Positions 8,899-18,107 of a stretch of 64,000 nt of DNA are shown here, piece by piece. The position numbers and the translations under genes were made by a program. The number at the start of each line of letters is the position of its first letter. Positions within the stretch are counted from its first letter, which is position 1. The stretch comes from Lachnospiraceae bacterium (GTDB lineage: Bacteria; Bacillota; Clostridia; Lachnospirales; Lachnospiraceae), in contig JAFSYI010000004.1 of assembly GCA_017450065.1 (NCBI GenBank), forward strand, positions 40,525 through 104,524, in the 5' to 3' direction. Below the pieces are notes generated by a model. The model worked only from the letters and a program-made list of their open reading frames with translations. It did no database searches and had not been told where the DNA came from.

Positions 8899-10280
8899 AC
8901 AACGCCCTCTCTGGTGTCCTTAATGACAATGCCCCTTCCGGCCAGCTCGGCTCTTATTGCATCCGCTTTCGCAAAGTCCTTTGCCTTCTTTGCTTCTGCT
9001 CTCTCCGCTATCTTCATCTCCACAAAGCTCTTAAGCTCGTCATCCACTGCTTCCTCTTCAACAGGCTTAAGAAGATCCAGGGAAAGTACGGTGTCGTAGT
9101 CTTCTATTATGCTTCTTTTTGTCGCCCCGCTAAGCTCCGACTTTATCACATCATACAGAAGTGTTAATCCCATGGCTGTGTTACAGTCATTTCCGACAGC
9201 CTGTGCGAACTTTTCGTGCCACTCTTTTAACGCATTCTCATCAACAGACCCGTCATTTTCTATAGCTGCGATCCGGTTTCTCAGTTTCTTATATGTTGCG
9301 GCCGTCTGTTCGAGCGTCTCCCAAGAGAATGTAAGAGGCTTCCTGTAATGTGACTGAAGAACGAACATCCTGTAAGCCAAAGGATCATAACCCTTTTTCT
9401 CAAGGAGTGAAACAGTAAGGAACTCACCCTTGCTCTTACTCATCTTACCGGTCTCATCATTGAGATGATGCACATGGAACCAGTAATTACACCACTTATG
9501 TCCCAGATATGATTCACTCTGTGCAATCTCGTTAGTATGATGCGGAAACATATTATCAACACCGCCACAGTGAAGGTCAATCTTCTCACCCAAATGCTTC
9601 ATACTTATGCATGAGCACTCTATATGCCAGCCGGGATAACCCACTCCCCACGGGCTCTCCCATTTAAGAGCCTGATCCTCGAATTTACTCTTGGTAAACC
9701 AAAGGACGAAATCATTCTTATTACGCTTATTCACATCCTCGGTAACATCATCCCTGACGCCCACCATAAGCTCATCTTCATTCTGATTTCCGAACACATA
9801 GTAATTCTTAAGTTTTGAAGTATCGAAATAGACGTTCTCTCCCGCCTTATATGCGTATCCCTTTTCCAGAAGGCCTTCTATCATGTTGATAAACTCAGGA
9901 ATACAGTTAGTGGCAGGCTCAACAACATCAGGGGTCTTTATATTCAGGCTGGCACAGTCTTTAAAAAATGCCTCGGTGTAAAATGCGGCTATTTCCATTA
10001 CGGATTTATGTTCACGCTTTGCTCCCTTAAGCATCTTATCTTCACCCGTATCCGCATCAGAAGCCAGATGTCCTACATCGGTTATGTTCATGACACGCTT
10101 AACATCATATCCCGAAAACCTTAATATCTTCTCCAGGACATCTTCACATATATAGCTCCTTAAGTTTCCTATATGGGCAAAATGATATACTGTAGGCCCA
10201 CACGTATACATCGAAACCTTACCCGGTTCATTGGTCACAAATTCCTCTACATTCTTTGTAAGTGAATTGTAAAGCTTCAT
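8883..10280 (-). CDS. cysS: Cysteinyl-tRNA synthetase
   Basis: Charges tRNA-Cys with cysteine in the cytoplasm. A class I synthetase: the HIGH motif is HIGN at residues 36-39, after the zinc ligand Cys27 (MYTCGPTVYHFAHIGN), further zinc ligands lie in ECSCISMKHLG, and KMSKSKG is near residue 280. The anticodon-binding helical domain and a C-terminal wedge (KAKDFAKADAIRAELAGRGI) complete the 465 residues, the normal length. It follows cysE by 216 bases, a natural pairing of cysteine synthesis and use, but a palindromic element fills that gap. No T-box leader is visible. Confidence 0.96.
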   Translation of the reverse strand: MKLYNSLTKNVEEFVTNEPGKVSMYTCGPTVYHFAHIGNLRSYICEDVLEKILRFSGYDVKRVMNITDVGHLASDADTGEDKMLKGAKREHKSVMEIAAFYTEAFFKDCASLNIKTPDVVEPATNCIPEFINMIEGLLEKGYAYKAGENVYFDTSKLKNYYVFGNQNEDELMVGVRDDVTEDVNKRNKNDFVLWFTKSKFEDQALKWESPWGVGYPGWHIECSCISMKHLGEKIDLHCGGVDNMFPHHTNEIAQSESYLGHKWCNYWFHVHHLNDETGKMSKSKGEFLTVSLLEKKGYDPLAYRMFVLQSHYRKPLTFSWETLEQTAATYKKLRNRIAAIENDGSVDENALKEWHEKFAQAVGNDCNTAMGLTLLYDVIKSELSGATKRSIIEDYDTVLSLDLLKPVEEEAVDDELKSFVEMKIAERAEAKKAKDFAKADAIRAELAGRGIVIKDTREGVVWSRE

Positions 10281-10356
10281 AATATTTTTCTCCTCATTTT
10301 TTTATATTTTAAACAGCCATTTATATGCATTTCAGTTCAAATGCTTTTATAAATTC

Positions 10357-10502
10357 TTGTAACTATTCAGAACAGGCTCAAAATACTTCGTATTTTTCGC
10401 TGTTTTGGATTCATCCAATACATAAATTTGTAAAATATGCTGTTTACATGCAAGCATGACACATCATATTTAAAATTTATGTGCTGTTCTGAATAGTTAC
10501 AA
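10357..10502. repeat. 146-bp element with 19-bp perfect terminal inverted repeats (MITE-like)
   Basis: The words at 10357-10375 and 10484-10502 are perfect reverse complements of each other over 19 bases. They enclose 108 AT-rich bases holding a further hairpin AAAATAC-TTC-GTATTTT (10380-10396). The right arm contains the last codon and stop codon of cysE (TTG TAA). A 46-base stretch, 10365-10410, recurs with four differences at 61234-61279 behind ychF. The layout fits a non-autonomous mobile element or a mobile palindrome. No target duplication could be made out. Confidence 0.75.
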
Positions 10503-11171
10503 ATTCTTTTCATTCTTCAGCATCCTGAGTTCGCGTTCAAGATCAAGCAGTCTGTTCGTCAGCTCTGAATCAGCATGCTGAAGATTCATTATATCTTCCT
10601 TTATGGGATCAGGCAGATGAACCTGATCCATGCTCTCACGGGGTATAACTTCATTATCGCGTTTTACGATACGTCCCGGAACTCCGACAACAGTGCAGTT
10701 GGGCGGGACCTCCTCAAGAACCACCGATCCGGCTCCTATCTTAGAGTTCCTTCCGATCGTAAATGACCCAAGTATCTTTGCTCCGGCGGATATCATAACA
10801 TTATCCTCTATTGTGGGATGCCTTTTCCCTGTTTCTTTACCGGTACCGCCAAGCGTAACTCCCTGATAAAGAGTTACATTATTGCCGATAATGGTTGTCT
10901 CACCGATAATAACACCGCTTCCGTGATCAATAAAAAATCCTGTTCCTATTACGGCACCCGGATGTATCTCTATTCCTGTTTTTCGTACTGCACGCTGTGA
11001 AATATATCTGGCAAGAAAATAATGCTTCTTTAAATAAAGCCTGTGTGCTACCCTGTAATGAAGCATTACACGAAAACTGGGATAAAGAAATACCTCCAAT
11101 GACGAATGGATGGCAGGATCCCTCTCTCTTATTATTCTTATTTCTTCTTTAATACTCTTAATAATTCCCAT
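10497..11171 (-). CDS. cysE: Serine O-acetyltransferase
   Basis: Transfers acetyl from acetyl-CoA to serine, the first step of cysteine synthesis. After an N-terminal helical part (IRERDPAI), the protein has a left-handed beta helix of hexapeptide repeats with the family motif HPGAVIGTGFFIDHGSGV and GVTLGGTGKETGKRHP. I take ATG 11171, giving MGIIKSIKEEIR, the usual family N-terminus and 224 residues. It has no clear ribosome site, and a GTG at 11270 inside ispF would add 33 non-conserved residues. The C-terminal about 40 residues are a charged coiled coil (LTNRLLDLERELRML), longer than in short CysE forms. Its stop codon lies inside the inverted-repeat element. Confidence 0.92.
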   Translation of the reverse strand: MGIIKSIKEEIRIIRERDPAIHSSLEVFLYPSFRVMLHYRVAHRLYLKKHYFLARYISQRAVRKTGIEIHPGAVIGTGFFIDHGSGVIIGETTIIGNNVTLYQGVTLGGTGKETGKRHPTIEDNVMISAGAKILGSFTIGRNSKIGAGSVVLEEVPPNCTVVGVPGRIVKRDNEVIPRESMDQVHLPDPIKEDIMNLQHADSELTNRLLDLERELRMLKNEKNL

Positions 11172-11226
11172 ATTGTGTTCAGCCGCTCTCTCCGGATCAC
11201 GCATTATGCCATGCAATAAACAGGTT

Positions 11227-11784
11227 TTATCCTTCTCTGTCTGTTTTTCCGCAACCCGGACAGCCTTCACAACCCAACGTATCCCTTAACGGCATATATG
11301 AAGCCAGCTCCTTCACAGAGCTTAACATGCATATTGCCTGGGAAGATATTCCCTCAAGATTTCCGGTAAATCCAAGACCTTCCTCAGTTGTTGCTTTTAT
11401 ATTTACCTGCGAGATCTCGATTCCAAGCGCATTTGCCACATTCGCACGCATATCATCAATATAAGGCCTCATTTTCGGCTTCTGTGCTATTATTGTAGCA
11501 TCTATGTTTTCTATTATGTAATGATTCTCTTCCAGCAGTCCGCCCACGTGTTCAAGAAGGATCATACTGTCCGCTCCCCTGTATTTCTCATCCGTATCCG
11601 GGAAGTGAAGTCCGATATCCCCAAGCGCTGCCGCTCCCAAAAGAGCGTCCATTATGGCATGCAATAGGACATCCGCATCCGAATGTCCTAAAAGCCCCTT
11701 TTCATAAGGGATCTTAACTCCACCTATTATAAGATCTCTGTCCTCCGCCAGGCGATGGACATCATATCCCATACCAACACGCAT
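11227..11784 (-). CDS. ispF: 2-C-methyl-D-erythritol 2,4-cyclodiphosphate synthase, with cysteine-rich tail
   Basis: Closes the cyclodiphosphate ring in the non-mevalonate isoprenoid pathway; ispG of the same pathway is at 29676-30737. The zinc ligands Asp8 and His10 (GYDVHRL) and His42 region ([11 protein letters not shown]) are present, as are HFPDTD and the active-site [10 protein letters not shown]. The family usually ends near residue 158; this protein has 185 and adds about 25 residues with three cysteines spaced C-x2-C-x2-C (CEGCPGC). It starts 23 bases after the lipoprotein gene and leads into cysE. The core call is certain; the tail is unexplained. Confidence 0.95.
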   Translation of the reverse strand: MRVGMGYDVHRLAEDRDLIIGGVKIPYEKGLLGHSDADVLLHAIMDALLGAAALGDIGLHFPDTDEKYRGADSMILLEHVGGLLEENHYIIENIDATIIAQKPKMRPYIDDMRANVANALGIEISQVNIKATTEEGLGFTGNLEGISSQAICMLSSVKELASYMPLRDTLGCEGCPGCGKTDREG

Positions 11785-11807
11785 ACTTAAAGTCTCCGTA
11801 ATCTCTG

Positions 11808-13169
11808 TTATTCCTCTTCGGCCTTTGGTTCATCATCTGCAAGGAATAATGACATTTCCTCTACTTCACCGGTCTTTCCGATCGTAAAGAGCATATTGTA
11901 TTTTCCTTTCTCATACATCAGCTGCTTTTTACCGCGAAGATAACCTGCCGTAACACCATCTCCGTAAGCTTTCTTAAGATCGTCTATTGTAGCGCCGAGT
12001 CCTATCCCTTCCGCAGTCTTATAATTTCCTGATGTTATATCGATCTGTGAAACAACAAATTCCCCGACTTCATTGGGATCCAGGTTACTGTAGTACACCG
12101 AATAATCCTCGAACTCCTGAACGTATGTCCTGGCTTCGTCCTTTGCATCGGAAATAAGCTTTGCTGCCTTCAGCGCATCTTCTCCGCTCAGCCCCATTTC
12201 AGATGCTTTATCAACAACCGTACCAAGCGAAATATCTCCGTCAAATCCCGGTATGCCGGGAATGCTTATGATATTCTTAAGGTCACTTTCCTGCATAAGA
12301 TCATAAAGATCATAGATGAACGACCCATCCCAGTCAACCTCAGCCATATCATCACTCCAGTAATTCATATGAATCCTTATTGTTCCGTCATCAAGCCTGG
12401 TCAGCGCCGTCAGCGAGAACGGTGCATCTTTCCCGGCTTCCTGCATCATAACCACATACAGGTTGTTATAAAAGAATCCGCCGTTGCAAACAACCTCTTT
12501 GCATTCCAGCTGTTCATCCAGATAAAGATATTCTTCTCCCGAACTTTTTGACAGCTTTGCAGGATTCTTAAGTTCCGAATTCTTAAGTCCGAGGTGATCA
12601 TAAAGAACCGCATCTATATCTTCGGCTGAAATACGTCCGACGATATCGGATGCTCCCTTTTTATCTCTCTCTTCTACTCCGAGGCGGCCGATTATGTCGG
12701 AATCCCGCTTAAGAACCTCATAAACATCGCAGGCCTCCGGTTTCTCATAAGTACTCAAAAGGAAGCCGTTGGAATCGGGCGAATTGAAGAGATCGTTAAA
12801 ATATTCCATATCGTCCGCGCCAAGTACATCATAGGTTGCATTCTCACCGATGTAGGAATTAATCTCCTTCTGACCTGCTTCTATAATATTTTCAACCTGA
12901 TCCTCGGTTATAGGTGTACTTATCCACGGATTGTCTGCCCACGCCTCTGTCTTATACCATTCCATGGCTGCGTTGGTATTATCGATACCCTCCTGAACTG
13001 CCGACTGTATATCTCCGATATAAGACTGCATATCGTTAACCGTAGATGAAACGTCCTCGATCGTCCTGGACATATTTTCAATAGTGCTTGTGTCAAATTC
13101 CGCTCCGGAACACGCTGATAATCCAAGACACATGATACCAGTTGATAATAAAATAATTAGCTTTTTCAT
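11808..13169 (-). CDS. Predicted lipoprotein of unknown function, 453 aa
   Basis: I do not recognise a family. The N-terminus is a lipoprotein signal: KK, a hydrophobic stretch, then LSAC at residues 17-20, so the mature protein should be lipid-anchored outside the membrane. A predicted coiled coil follows ([18 protein letters not shown]). The rest is acidic and mixed alpha/beta, with no repeats. The last 60 residues ([18 protein letters not shown] ... [16 protein letters not shown]) resemble the small domain in other clostridial lipoproteins that compares a reference line, but this is only a resemblance. It lies 23 bases upstream of ispF and may share its transcript. A weak promoter (TATAAT on the minus strand at 13282-13277) lies upstream. 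Confidence 0.7.
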   Translation of the reverse strand: MKKLIILLSTGIMCLGLSACSGAEFDTSTIENMSRTIEDVSSTVNDMQSYIGDIQSAVQEGIDNTNAAMEWYKTEAWADNPWISTPITEDQVENIIEAGQKEINSYIGENATYDVLGADDMEYFNDLFNSPDSNGFLLSTYEKPEACDVYEVLKRDSDIIGRLGVEERDKKGASDIVGRISAEDIDAVLYDHLGLKNSELKNPAKLSKSSGEEYLYLDEQLECKEVVCNGGFFYNNLYVVMMQEAGKDAPFSLTALTRLDDGTIRIHMNYWSDDMAEVDWDGSFIYDLYDLMQESDLKNIISIPGIPGFDGDISLGTVVDKASEMGLSGEDALKAAKLISDAKDEARTYVQEFEDYSVYYSNLDPNEVGEFVVSQIDITSGNYKTAEGIGLGATIDDLKKAYGDGVTAGYLRGKKQLMYEKGKYNMLFTIGKTGEVEEMSLFLADDEPKAEEE

Positions 13170-13326
13170 TCCGGTTCCTCCATTTTCGTCATAAGGCTGT
13201 AATGCTTACATAGGTTTTCTTATGACCTTTTATATTTTATAATCCTCTTTACATCATGAGAAATTAATATGTTATCATTATATAACGTAAACTAAATAAT
13301 TAAAAGTTATAATTTAAATATTTTCC

Positions 13327-13356
13327 TTGACAATATACATATAAGGTTAGTATAAT
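13327..13356 (+). promoter_or_regulatory. tRNA-Met promoter
   Basis: Consensus TTGACA (13327-13332), 18-base spacer and consensus TATAAT (13351-13356), 34 bases before the tRNA. This is the only clear plus-strand promoter in the window. Confidence 0.9.
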
Positions 13357-13390
13357 AGCAAAGCGGGCTGCAAAAGGCTCCTTAATAAAT

Positions 13391-13464
13391 GGCGAGATGG
13401 CTCAACTGGCTAGAGCGTCCGGTTCATACCCGGGAGGTTGAGAGTTCAAGTCTCTCTCTCGCTA
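13391..13464 (+). tRNA. tRNA-Met (CAT), elongator type
   Basis: Acceptor GGCGAGA/TCTCGCT, D-arm GCTC/GAGC, anticodon stem TCCGG/CCGGG with loop TTCATAC, T-arm GAGAG-TTCAAGT-CTCTC. The 1-72 pair is G-T and the anticodon stem lacks the three G-C pairs of an initiator, so this is an elongator tRNA. The body resembles Bacillus tRNA-Met more than the lysidine tRNA-Ile(CAT). CCA is not encoded. Confidence 0.93.
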
Positions 13465-13466
13465 CT

Positions 13467-13500
13467 AAATAAATCCCCTGAAATTTCAGGGGATTTATTT
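13467..13500. terminator. Bidirectional intrinsic terminator between tRNA-Met and rny
   Basis: A perfect 34-base palindrome centred at 13483/13484 with a CCCCTG/CAGGGG core and A/T-rich ends. It serves tRNA-Met on the plus strand and rny, whose stop codon is 4 bases away, on the minus strand. Confidence 0.85.
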
Positions 13501-13503
13501 TTG

Positions 13504-15057
13504 TTATTTAGCATAATCAGTAACACGGCTTTCTCTGATCACATTGACCTTGATCTGTCCAGGATATTCCATTTCTTCCTCAATCTTCTTGGATATATCC
13601 CTTGCGAGCAATACCATGTCTGCATCGTTAACCTGCTCAGGAACTACCATTATCCGGACTTCACGTCCCGCCTGAATAGCAAAAGATTTATCGACACCCT
13701 TAAACGAATTAGTGATGTCTTCAAGCTGTTTTAATCTGTTGGTATATGTTTCCAATGTTTCTCTTCTTGCACCGGGTCTTGCAGCTGAAATAGTATCTGC
13801 CGCCTGAACCAGTACTGCAACAAGAGACTGCGGCTCAACATCCCCGTGATGGGCCTCTACCGCATTGATGATCGTTGCTGATTCCTTGTATTTTCTACAC
13901 AGGTCAACACCAAGCTGAATATGTGAGCCTTCCATTTCATGATCCACAGCTTTGCCGATATCATGCAGGAGACCCGCTCTTTTAGCAAGACGTACATCTA
14001 CACCGATCTCTGATGCAAGCAGCCCGCTAAGAAGCGAAACCTCTATGGAATGCTTCAGCACATTCTGTCCATAGCTCGTTCTGAACTTAAGACGTCCGAG
14101 AAGTTTAATAAGCTCAGGATGAATGCCATGAACACCTACCTCTAATGTGGCAGCCTCGCCCTCTTCTCTTATCATTGTCTCAACTTCCTTTTGAGCCTTT
14201 TCAACCATCTCCTCTATTCTTGCGGGATGGATACGTCCATCGACGATCAGCTTCTCAAGTGCGATCCTTGCAACTTCACGTCTTATCGGATCAAAGCCGG
14301 ACAGAACCACAGCTTCCGGTGTATCATCTATGATAAGATCAACACCGGTCATCGTTTCAAGGGTTCTTATGTTACGACCCTCTCGTCCGATGATCCTTCC
14401 TTTCATTTCATCATTGGGCAACTGAACAACAGAGATCGTGGTCTCTGCCACATGATCGGCGGCACATCTCTGTATAGCTCCGACCACGTACTCCTTTGCC
14501 TTCTTGTCAGCCTCTTCCTTCGCTCTGTTCTCAAGCTCCTTGACAAGGACGGCTGTTTCATGCTTTACATCATCTTCAACAGTTTTTAACAGATACTCTT
14601 TTGCTTGTTCAGAGGTTAATCCGGAAATCCTTTCCAGTTCCTGTACACGTTGTTCATTAAGCTTGGAAACTTGTTCCTTCTGCTTTGCAAGCGCTTCTTC
14701 CTTCTGTGCGAAGCTGATCTCGCGTTTCTCGATTGCATCAGTTTTCTTGTCAAGATTCTCTTCTTTCTGTTGCACCCGACGCTCCAACCGCTGTAGCTCT
14801 GCCCGTCTTTCCTTGGTCTCTTTCTCAATTTCGTTCTTAGCTCTGATTGATTCCTCTTTTACCTCGAGCAGGCCCTCACGTTTCTTGGCTTCTGCTGTTT
14901 TCAAAGCTTCATCGATTATCTCTCTGGCTTTCTGTTCGGCATTACCAATCTTTTCTTCATCAGCTTTTCTTTTGTTTTCATATCCGGTTCTGTAGGATAC
15001 AAAACATCCGATTGCAAGAAGAATTACCGCAATTGCAATTATGATCGCATATTGCAC
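13504..15057 (-). CDS. rny: Ribonuclease Y
   Basis: Membrane-anchored endoribonuclease that starts mRNA decay in Firmicutes. Residues 1-20 form the membrane helix ([17 protein letters not shown]). A long charged coiled coil follows to about residue 200. A KH RNA-binding domain ([15 protein letters not shown]) comes next, then the HD domain with metal-binding [10 protein letters not shown] near residue 365, and a conserved C-terminal domain ending [12 protein letters not shown]. The length of 517 is typical. It follows recX by 129 bases, in the recA-recX-rny order common in clostridia, and ends at the shared palindromic terminator. Confidence 0.96.
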   Translation of the reverse strand: MQYAIIIAIAVILLAIGCFVSYRTGYENKRKADEEKIGNAEQKAREIIDEALKTAEAKKREGLLEVKEESIRAKNEIEKETKERRAELQRLERRVQQKEENLDKKTDAIEKREISFAQKEEALAKQKEQVSKLNEQRVQELERISGLTSEQAKEYLLKTVEDDVKHETAVLVKELENRAKEEADKKAKEYVVGAIQRCAADHVAETTISVVQLPNDEMKGRIIGREGRNIRTLETMTGVDLIIDDTPEAVVLSGFDPIRREVARIALEKLIVDGRIHPARIEEMVEKAQKEVETMIREEGEAATLEVGVHGIHPELIKLLGRLKFRTSYGQNVLKHSIEVSLLSGLLASEIGVDVRLAKRAGLLHDIGKAVDHEMEGSHIQLGVDLCRKYKESATIINAVEAHHGDVEPQSLVAVLVQAADTISAARPGARRETLETYTNRLKQLEDITNSFKGVDKSFAIQAGREVRIMVVPEQVNDADMVLLARDISKKIEEEMEYPGQIKVNVIRESRVTDYAK

Positions 15058-15088
15058 AGGGCACCTCCTTATTTAGTTTTCATTGTAC

Positions 15089-15117
15089 ATTATATAGAAT
15101 ACATATAGCTATGAAAC
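15089..15117 (-). promoter_or_regulatory. Possible rny promoter
   Basis: A consensus TATAAT at 15094-15089 on the minus strand, with only a poor -35 (GTTTCA, 15117-15112) at 17 bases. The leader before the AAGGAGG site is short. Confidence 0.4.
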
Positions 15118-15186
15118 ATCAGATTTTACCTGATATTCCAATCATATTCTAATCTAAAAAAATACAACATATAAATTTTATACTTT

Positions 15187-15816
15187 TTATGATGTTATGT
15201 CAAGCAATACTTCATCAAGCAAACGTTCTGTCTTATCAGTTGAAAATCCCTTTGTATACATATATGCCAATATCTTTTTTCTACCCGCAGGATCAGATGC
15301 ATCGGTATTTCTGCACTTTTTCATAAGAAGTCTTTTTATAAGTTCTTCCTCACCTTCATCCGCATCCATACCGTATTCTTCCTCAAAGGCATAATCTATC
15401 GTTTCCGGACTTATACCTTTTCCAAGCAGCTTCATATGTATTTCTTTTCTGCTTCTTTGCTTTATATTACTTCTTATATAATTCTGTGCATACCTGCAGT
15501 CATCAATATAGCCGTAGCTTTTCACATAACTCACTGCTTTTTCTATGATCTCGTCTGTATACAGTCCGTCTTTAAGCTTTCTGCGAAGCGCCTTCTCGGT
15601 ATAATCCCTGCTCTTGAGCAGATTCATGGCACGTAATTTGGCCCGCTTACATACTATGCTCTCATTTATCTCTTCTATTTTGCTCTCGTCCAGTTCTGCG
15701 GACAGAGCTATTCCCGTTTTATGCAATTCGCCTTTGTACAAAACAAAGGCGAATTCATCATTTAAGAATATCTTATATCTTCCCTTGGTATATTCCTCTA
15801 CAGCAGTCACTGTCAT
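15187..15816 (-). CDS. recX: Regulatory protein RecX
   Basis: Modulates RecA filaments by direct binding. The protein is made of three-helix repeats: RAKLRAMNLLKSRDYTEKAL near residue 60, then VSYVKSYGYIDDCRYAQNYI, with the family pattern K..GYIDD..YA, and further copies to the C-terminus. At 209 residues it is close to the long Gram-positive form. It starts 46 bases after recA, so it is probably expressed by read-through from the SOS-controlled recA promoter. The acidic segment DADEGEEELIKRLL is a feature of this copy. No separate promoter is seen. Confidence 0.9.
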   Translation of the reverse strand: MTVTAVEEYTKGRYKIFLNDEFAFVLYKGELHKTGIALSAELDESKIEEINESIVCKRAKLRAMNLLKSRDYTEKALRRKLKDGLYTDEIIEKAVSYVKSYGYIDDCRYAQNYIRSNIKQRSRKEIHMKLLGKGISPETIDYAFEEEYGMDADEGEEELIKRLLMKKCRNTDASDPAGRKKILAYMYTKGFSTDKTERLLDEVLLDITS

Positions 15817-15862
15817 TTATATTACTCCAATCAAAAACTTCAGCAACAACCAAAGCTTACGT

Positions 15863-16900
15863 TCACTGCTCTTTATCAGTATCTGTTTCTTTCTCTTCCG
15901 CACTTCCGTTTAATCCGTAATGTTCCCTCACTTTCTGCTCAACCTCGGCAAGCACCTCAGGATTCTTCTCAAAGTACAGCTTGGTATTCTCGCGTCCCTG
16001 TCCGATCTTCTGTCCCTCGTATGAATACCATGCGCCCGACTTGTTAATGATATCGATCCCTGCCGCAAGATCAACAATATCTCCTATCATTGATATACCC
16101 TTGCCGAACATTATATCAAACTCTGCCTCTTTAAACGGCGGAGCGATCTTGTTCTTCACAACCTTAACCCTTGTGCGGTTACCGATAACCTCTCCTCCCT
16201 GCTTAAGTGACTCTATTCTTCTCACATCAAGACGTACCGATGAATAGAACTTAAGCGCACGTCCTCCTGTTGTCGTCTCGGGGTTACCAAACATAACGCC
16301 CACTTTTTCTCTTAACTGATTTATGAATATAACCGTACAGTTGGACTTTGATATTACAGCCGTGAGCTTACGCAGAGCCTGTGACATGAGCCGTGCCTGA
16401 AGACCTACATGTGAATCACCCATATCACCGTCTATTTCTGCTTTCGGAACAAGAGCGGCAACAGAATCCACTACAATAATGTCAACTGCCCCGGAGCGGA
16501 CCATTGTTTCCGTGATCTCCAGTGCCTGTTCGCCGTTATCAGGCTGGGATATATACAGATTATCGATATCAACACCTATATTCCTGGCATATACCGGATC
16601 GAGAGCATGTTCCGCATCTATAAAGCCTGCAATACCGCCTCTTTTCTGCACCTCGGCGATCATATGAAGCGTTACCGTTGTCTTACCTGAGGATTCCGGG
16701 CCGTATATCTCTATTATCCTTCCCTTCGGGATTCCTCCCAGTCCAAGAGCTATATCAAGGCTCAGCGAACCTGTAGGTATGGTTTCAACATTCATATGGC
16801 TGGCGGTATCTCCAAGCTTCATTACGGAGCCTTTTCCATACTCCTTCTCTATCTTTGACAATGCCGCTTCCAATGCTTTAAGCTTTTCTTCTTTTTCCAT
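15863..16900 (-). CDS. recA: Recombinase RecA
   Basis: Strand-exchange ATPase and co-protease for LexA cleavage. The Walker A motif GPESSGKTT is at about residues 66-74, Walker B in [12 protein letters not shown], the L1 loop [18 protein letters not shown] and the L2 region [15 protein letters not shown]. The length is 345. The C-terminal acidic tail ([13 protein letters not shown]) is typical. It is preceded by a strong promoter with two SOS boxes and a leader of about 155 bases, and followed by recX. Confidence 0.98.
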   Translation of the reverse strand: MEKEEKLKALEAALSKIEKEYGKGSVMKLGDTASHMNVETIPTGSLSLDIALGLGGIPKGRIIEIYGPESSGKTTVTLHMIAEVQKRGGIAGFIDAEHALDPVYARNIGVDIDNLYISQPDNGEQALEITETMVRSGAVDIIVVDSVAALVPKAEIDGDMGDSHVGLQARLMSQALRKLTAVISKSNCTVIFINQLREKVGVMFGNPETTTGGRALKFYSSVRLDVRRIESLKQGGEVIGNRTRVKVVKNKIAPPFKEAEFDIMFGKGISMIGDIVDLAAGIDIINKSGAWYSYEGQKIGQGRENTKLYFEKNPEVLAEVEQKVREHYGLNGSAEEKETDTDKEQ

Positions 16901-17038
16901 TTTTCTCTCCTTATCCCCTTGTCATTACCTATTATATTCTATACACTTCATCCACTGCTGCCTGATAAAAAAAACAGACAGTTTCCGAAAACCCGTAAGA
17001 GCTCAAATCCCTTGGCCGGCCCCGGCCGGACGATTAAT

Positions 17039-17050
17039 GAACATCTGTTC
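17039..17050. promoter_or_regulatory. LexA (SOS) box, perfect
   Basis: GAACATCTGTTC is an exact GAAC-N4-GTTC Gram-positive SOS box and continues outward as T...G. It lies just downstream of the recA -10 box, around the predicted transcription start, where a bound LexA would block initiation. Confidence 0.88.
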
Positions 17051-17061
17051 GCTGCATAAGT

Positions 17062-17090
17062 AATATAAAACATCCGTTCGATAATGTCAA
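17062..17090 (-). promoter_or_regulatory. recA promoter
   Basis: TTGACA (17090-17085), 17-base spacer and TATATT (17067-17062). The upstream bases 17095-17150 are nearly all A on the minus strand, as in an UP element. A second LexA box lies in the spacer. Confidence 0.87.
17068..17079. promoter_or_regulatory. LexA (SOS) box, one mismatch
   Basis: On the minus strand GAACGGATGTTT, differing from GAAC-N4-GTTC only at the last base. It fills the spacer between the recA -35 and -10 boxes; with the perfect box 18 bases away it makes a paired operator. Confidence 0.75.
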
Positions 17091-17244
17091 GCGTTTTTTG
17101 TTTTTGTTTTTGAATTTTGTTTTGATTCTTGATTTCCAAACCAGATCCATTAAGCACACTTCGCTTAACGACAATAAATGTAACACAGAAAAATATGTAA
17201 AATGAGATATAACACGGACATTAAGCCCGTGTATTGCAATTATT

Positions 17245-18087
17245 TCACGAAAAATTCTTCTCACTGTAATACTCAAGAATACACATCCTGAGCATTGAAA
17301 GAGCTGCAGATGTGGCTTTACGCCTTATCTCCATTCTGTCGCCCTCGAAATTATATTTGTTTACCTTGGTCTTTCCGCACACATTGCATCCAATGTACAC
17401 AAGACCAACGGGCTTTTCCTCGGTACCACCGTCCGGTCCTGCTATACCTGTAGTCGAAAGATTTACATTTGCTTTGGAAGCCGAGGCGCATCCCTTGACC
17501 ATTTCCTTGGCTGTCTGCTCGCTGACCGCTCCGTACTTGACCAGCGTACTCTTTTTCACACCGAGTCTTGTACGCTTTGCCTTGTTCGAATATGTAACAA
17601 AGCCTTCTTTAAAGACCTCCGACGCTCCCGGAACATCTATTATCTTGGAAGCAACCATACCACCCGTACAGGATTCACAGGTGGCAAGCACAAGTGCATT
17701 GGTACTTAAAAGCTCAACAACAGACTGTTCAAGCGTAGTATCCTTATCCGTAGCATATATATTAAGCCCAAACCTGTTCTTTATCTCTTTAACAACAGGT
17801 TTGCACAGCTTCTTTGCACTGTTATCTCCGTCATCAACCGCTTCAAGGATAATATGCACGTCACCCGGGAAAGCCTCGATACTAATCTTCGGATTTGAGG
17901 ATCCCGCCAGATCCCTGACGGCGTTGCGGACTTCCTTTTCCTTCATTCCGCATATTTTAAAATACTTTACAAATCTTCCGTTCTGTTCGGATTCCGAAGC
18001 TTCCTCATCTGTCATATCCGTCTTTGCCTCGGTGCTGACCGGATCTGTGTCCGGAACATTTTTCCCTTTAATCTTATCCTTTGACAT
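17245..18087 (-). CDS. CinA-type nicotinamide-nucleotide amidase lacking the N-terminal domain
   Basis: The last about 160 residues are a complete CinA/PncC amidase domain, which removes the amide of NMN: CESCTGGMVASKI near residue 140 and TGIAGPDGGTEEKPVGLVYIG near residue 215. Residues about 37-107 look like the KH-like linker domain of CinA (FKICGMKEKEVRNAV). The N-terminal COG1058 (molybdopterin-binding-like) domain of full CinA, about 250 residues, is missing; only about 35 acidic residues stand in its place. I start at ATG 18087 after GAGG. It follows pgsA, the usual clostridial order, and precedes recA. Any DNA-uptake role is unproved. Confidence 0.82.
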   Translation of the reverse strand: MSKDKIKGKNVPDTDPVSTEAKTDMTDEEASESEQNGRFVKYFKICGMKEKEVRNAVRDLAGSSNPKISIEAFPGDVHIILEAVDDGDNSAKKLCKPVVKEIKNRFGLNIYATDKDTTLEQSVVELLSTNALVLATCESCTGGMVASKIIDVPGASEVFKEGFVTYSNKAKRTRLGVKKSTLVKYGAVSEQTAKEMVKGCASASKANVNLSTTGIAGPDGGTEEKPVGLVYIGCNVCGKTKVNKYNFEGDRMEIRRKATSAALSMLRMCILEYYSEKNFS

Positions 18088-18107
18088 CGTTAAGTCCTCT
18101 TCGTACA

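Larger units (their letters stand above)
16901..17244. other. cinA-recA gap: weak cinA terminator, SOS promoter, GC-rich leader
   Basis: On the minus strand, read from right to left: a 6-base-pair hairpin ACACGG/CCGTGT (17233-17213), probably ending cinA; an A-rich stretch 17095-17150 acting as a likely UP element; the recA promoter with two LexA boxes; then a leader with a very GC-rich palindrome (CCGGC-N4-GCCGG, about 17029-17014) and a T8 run near 16974-16967 preceded by a small GTTT-TCGG-AAAC hairpin. Short frames across this region are not genes. Confidence 0.7.

Noticed and set aside
10281-10496. T-box riboswitch before cysS
   Set aside because: The gap is filled by the palindromic element; no T-box TGGN motif with specifier loop or antiterminator was found.
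16948-17276. Two short minus-strand frames upstream of recA
   Set aside because: They cover the SOS promoter and A-rich UP region; no conserved residues.
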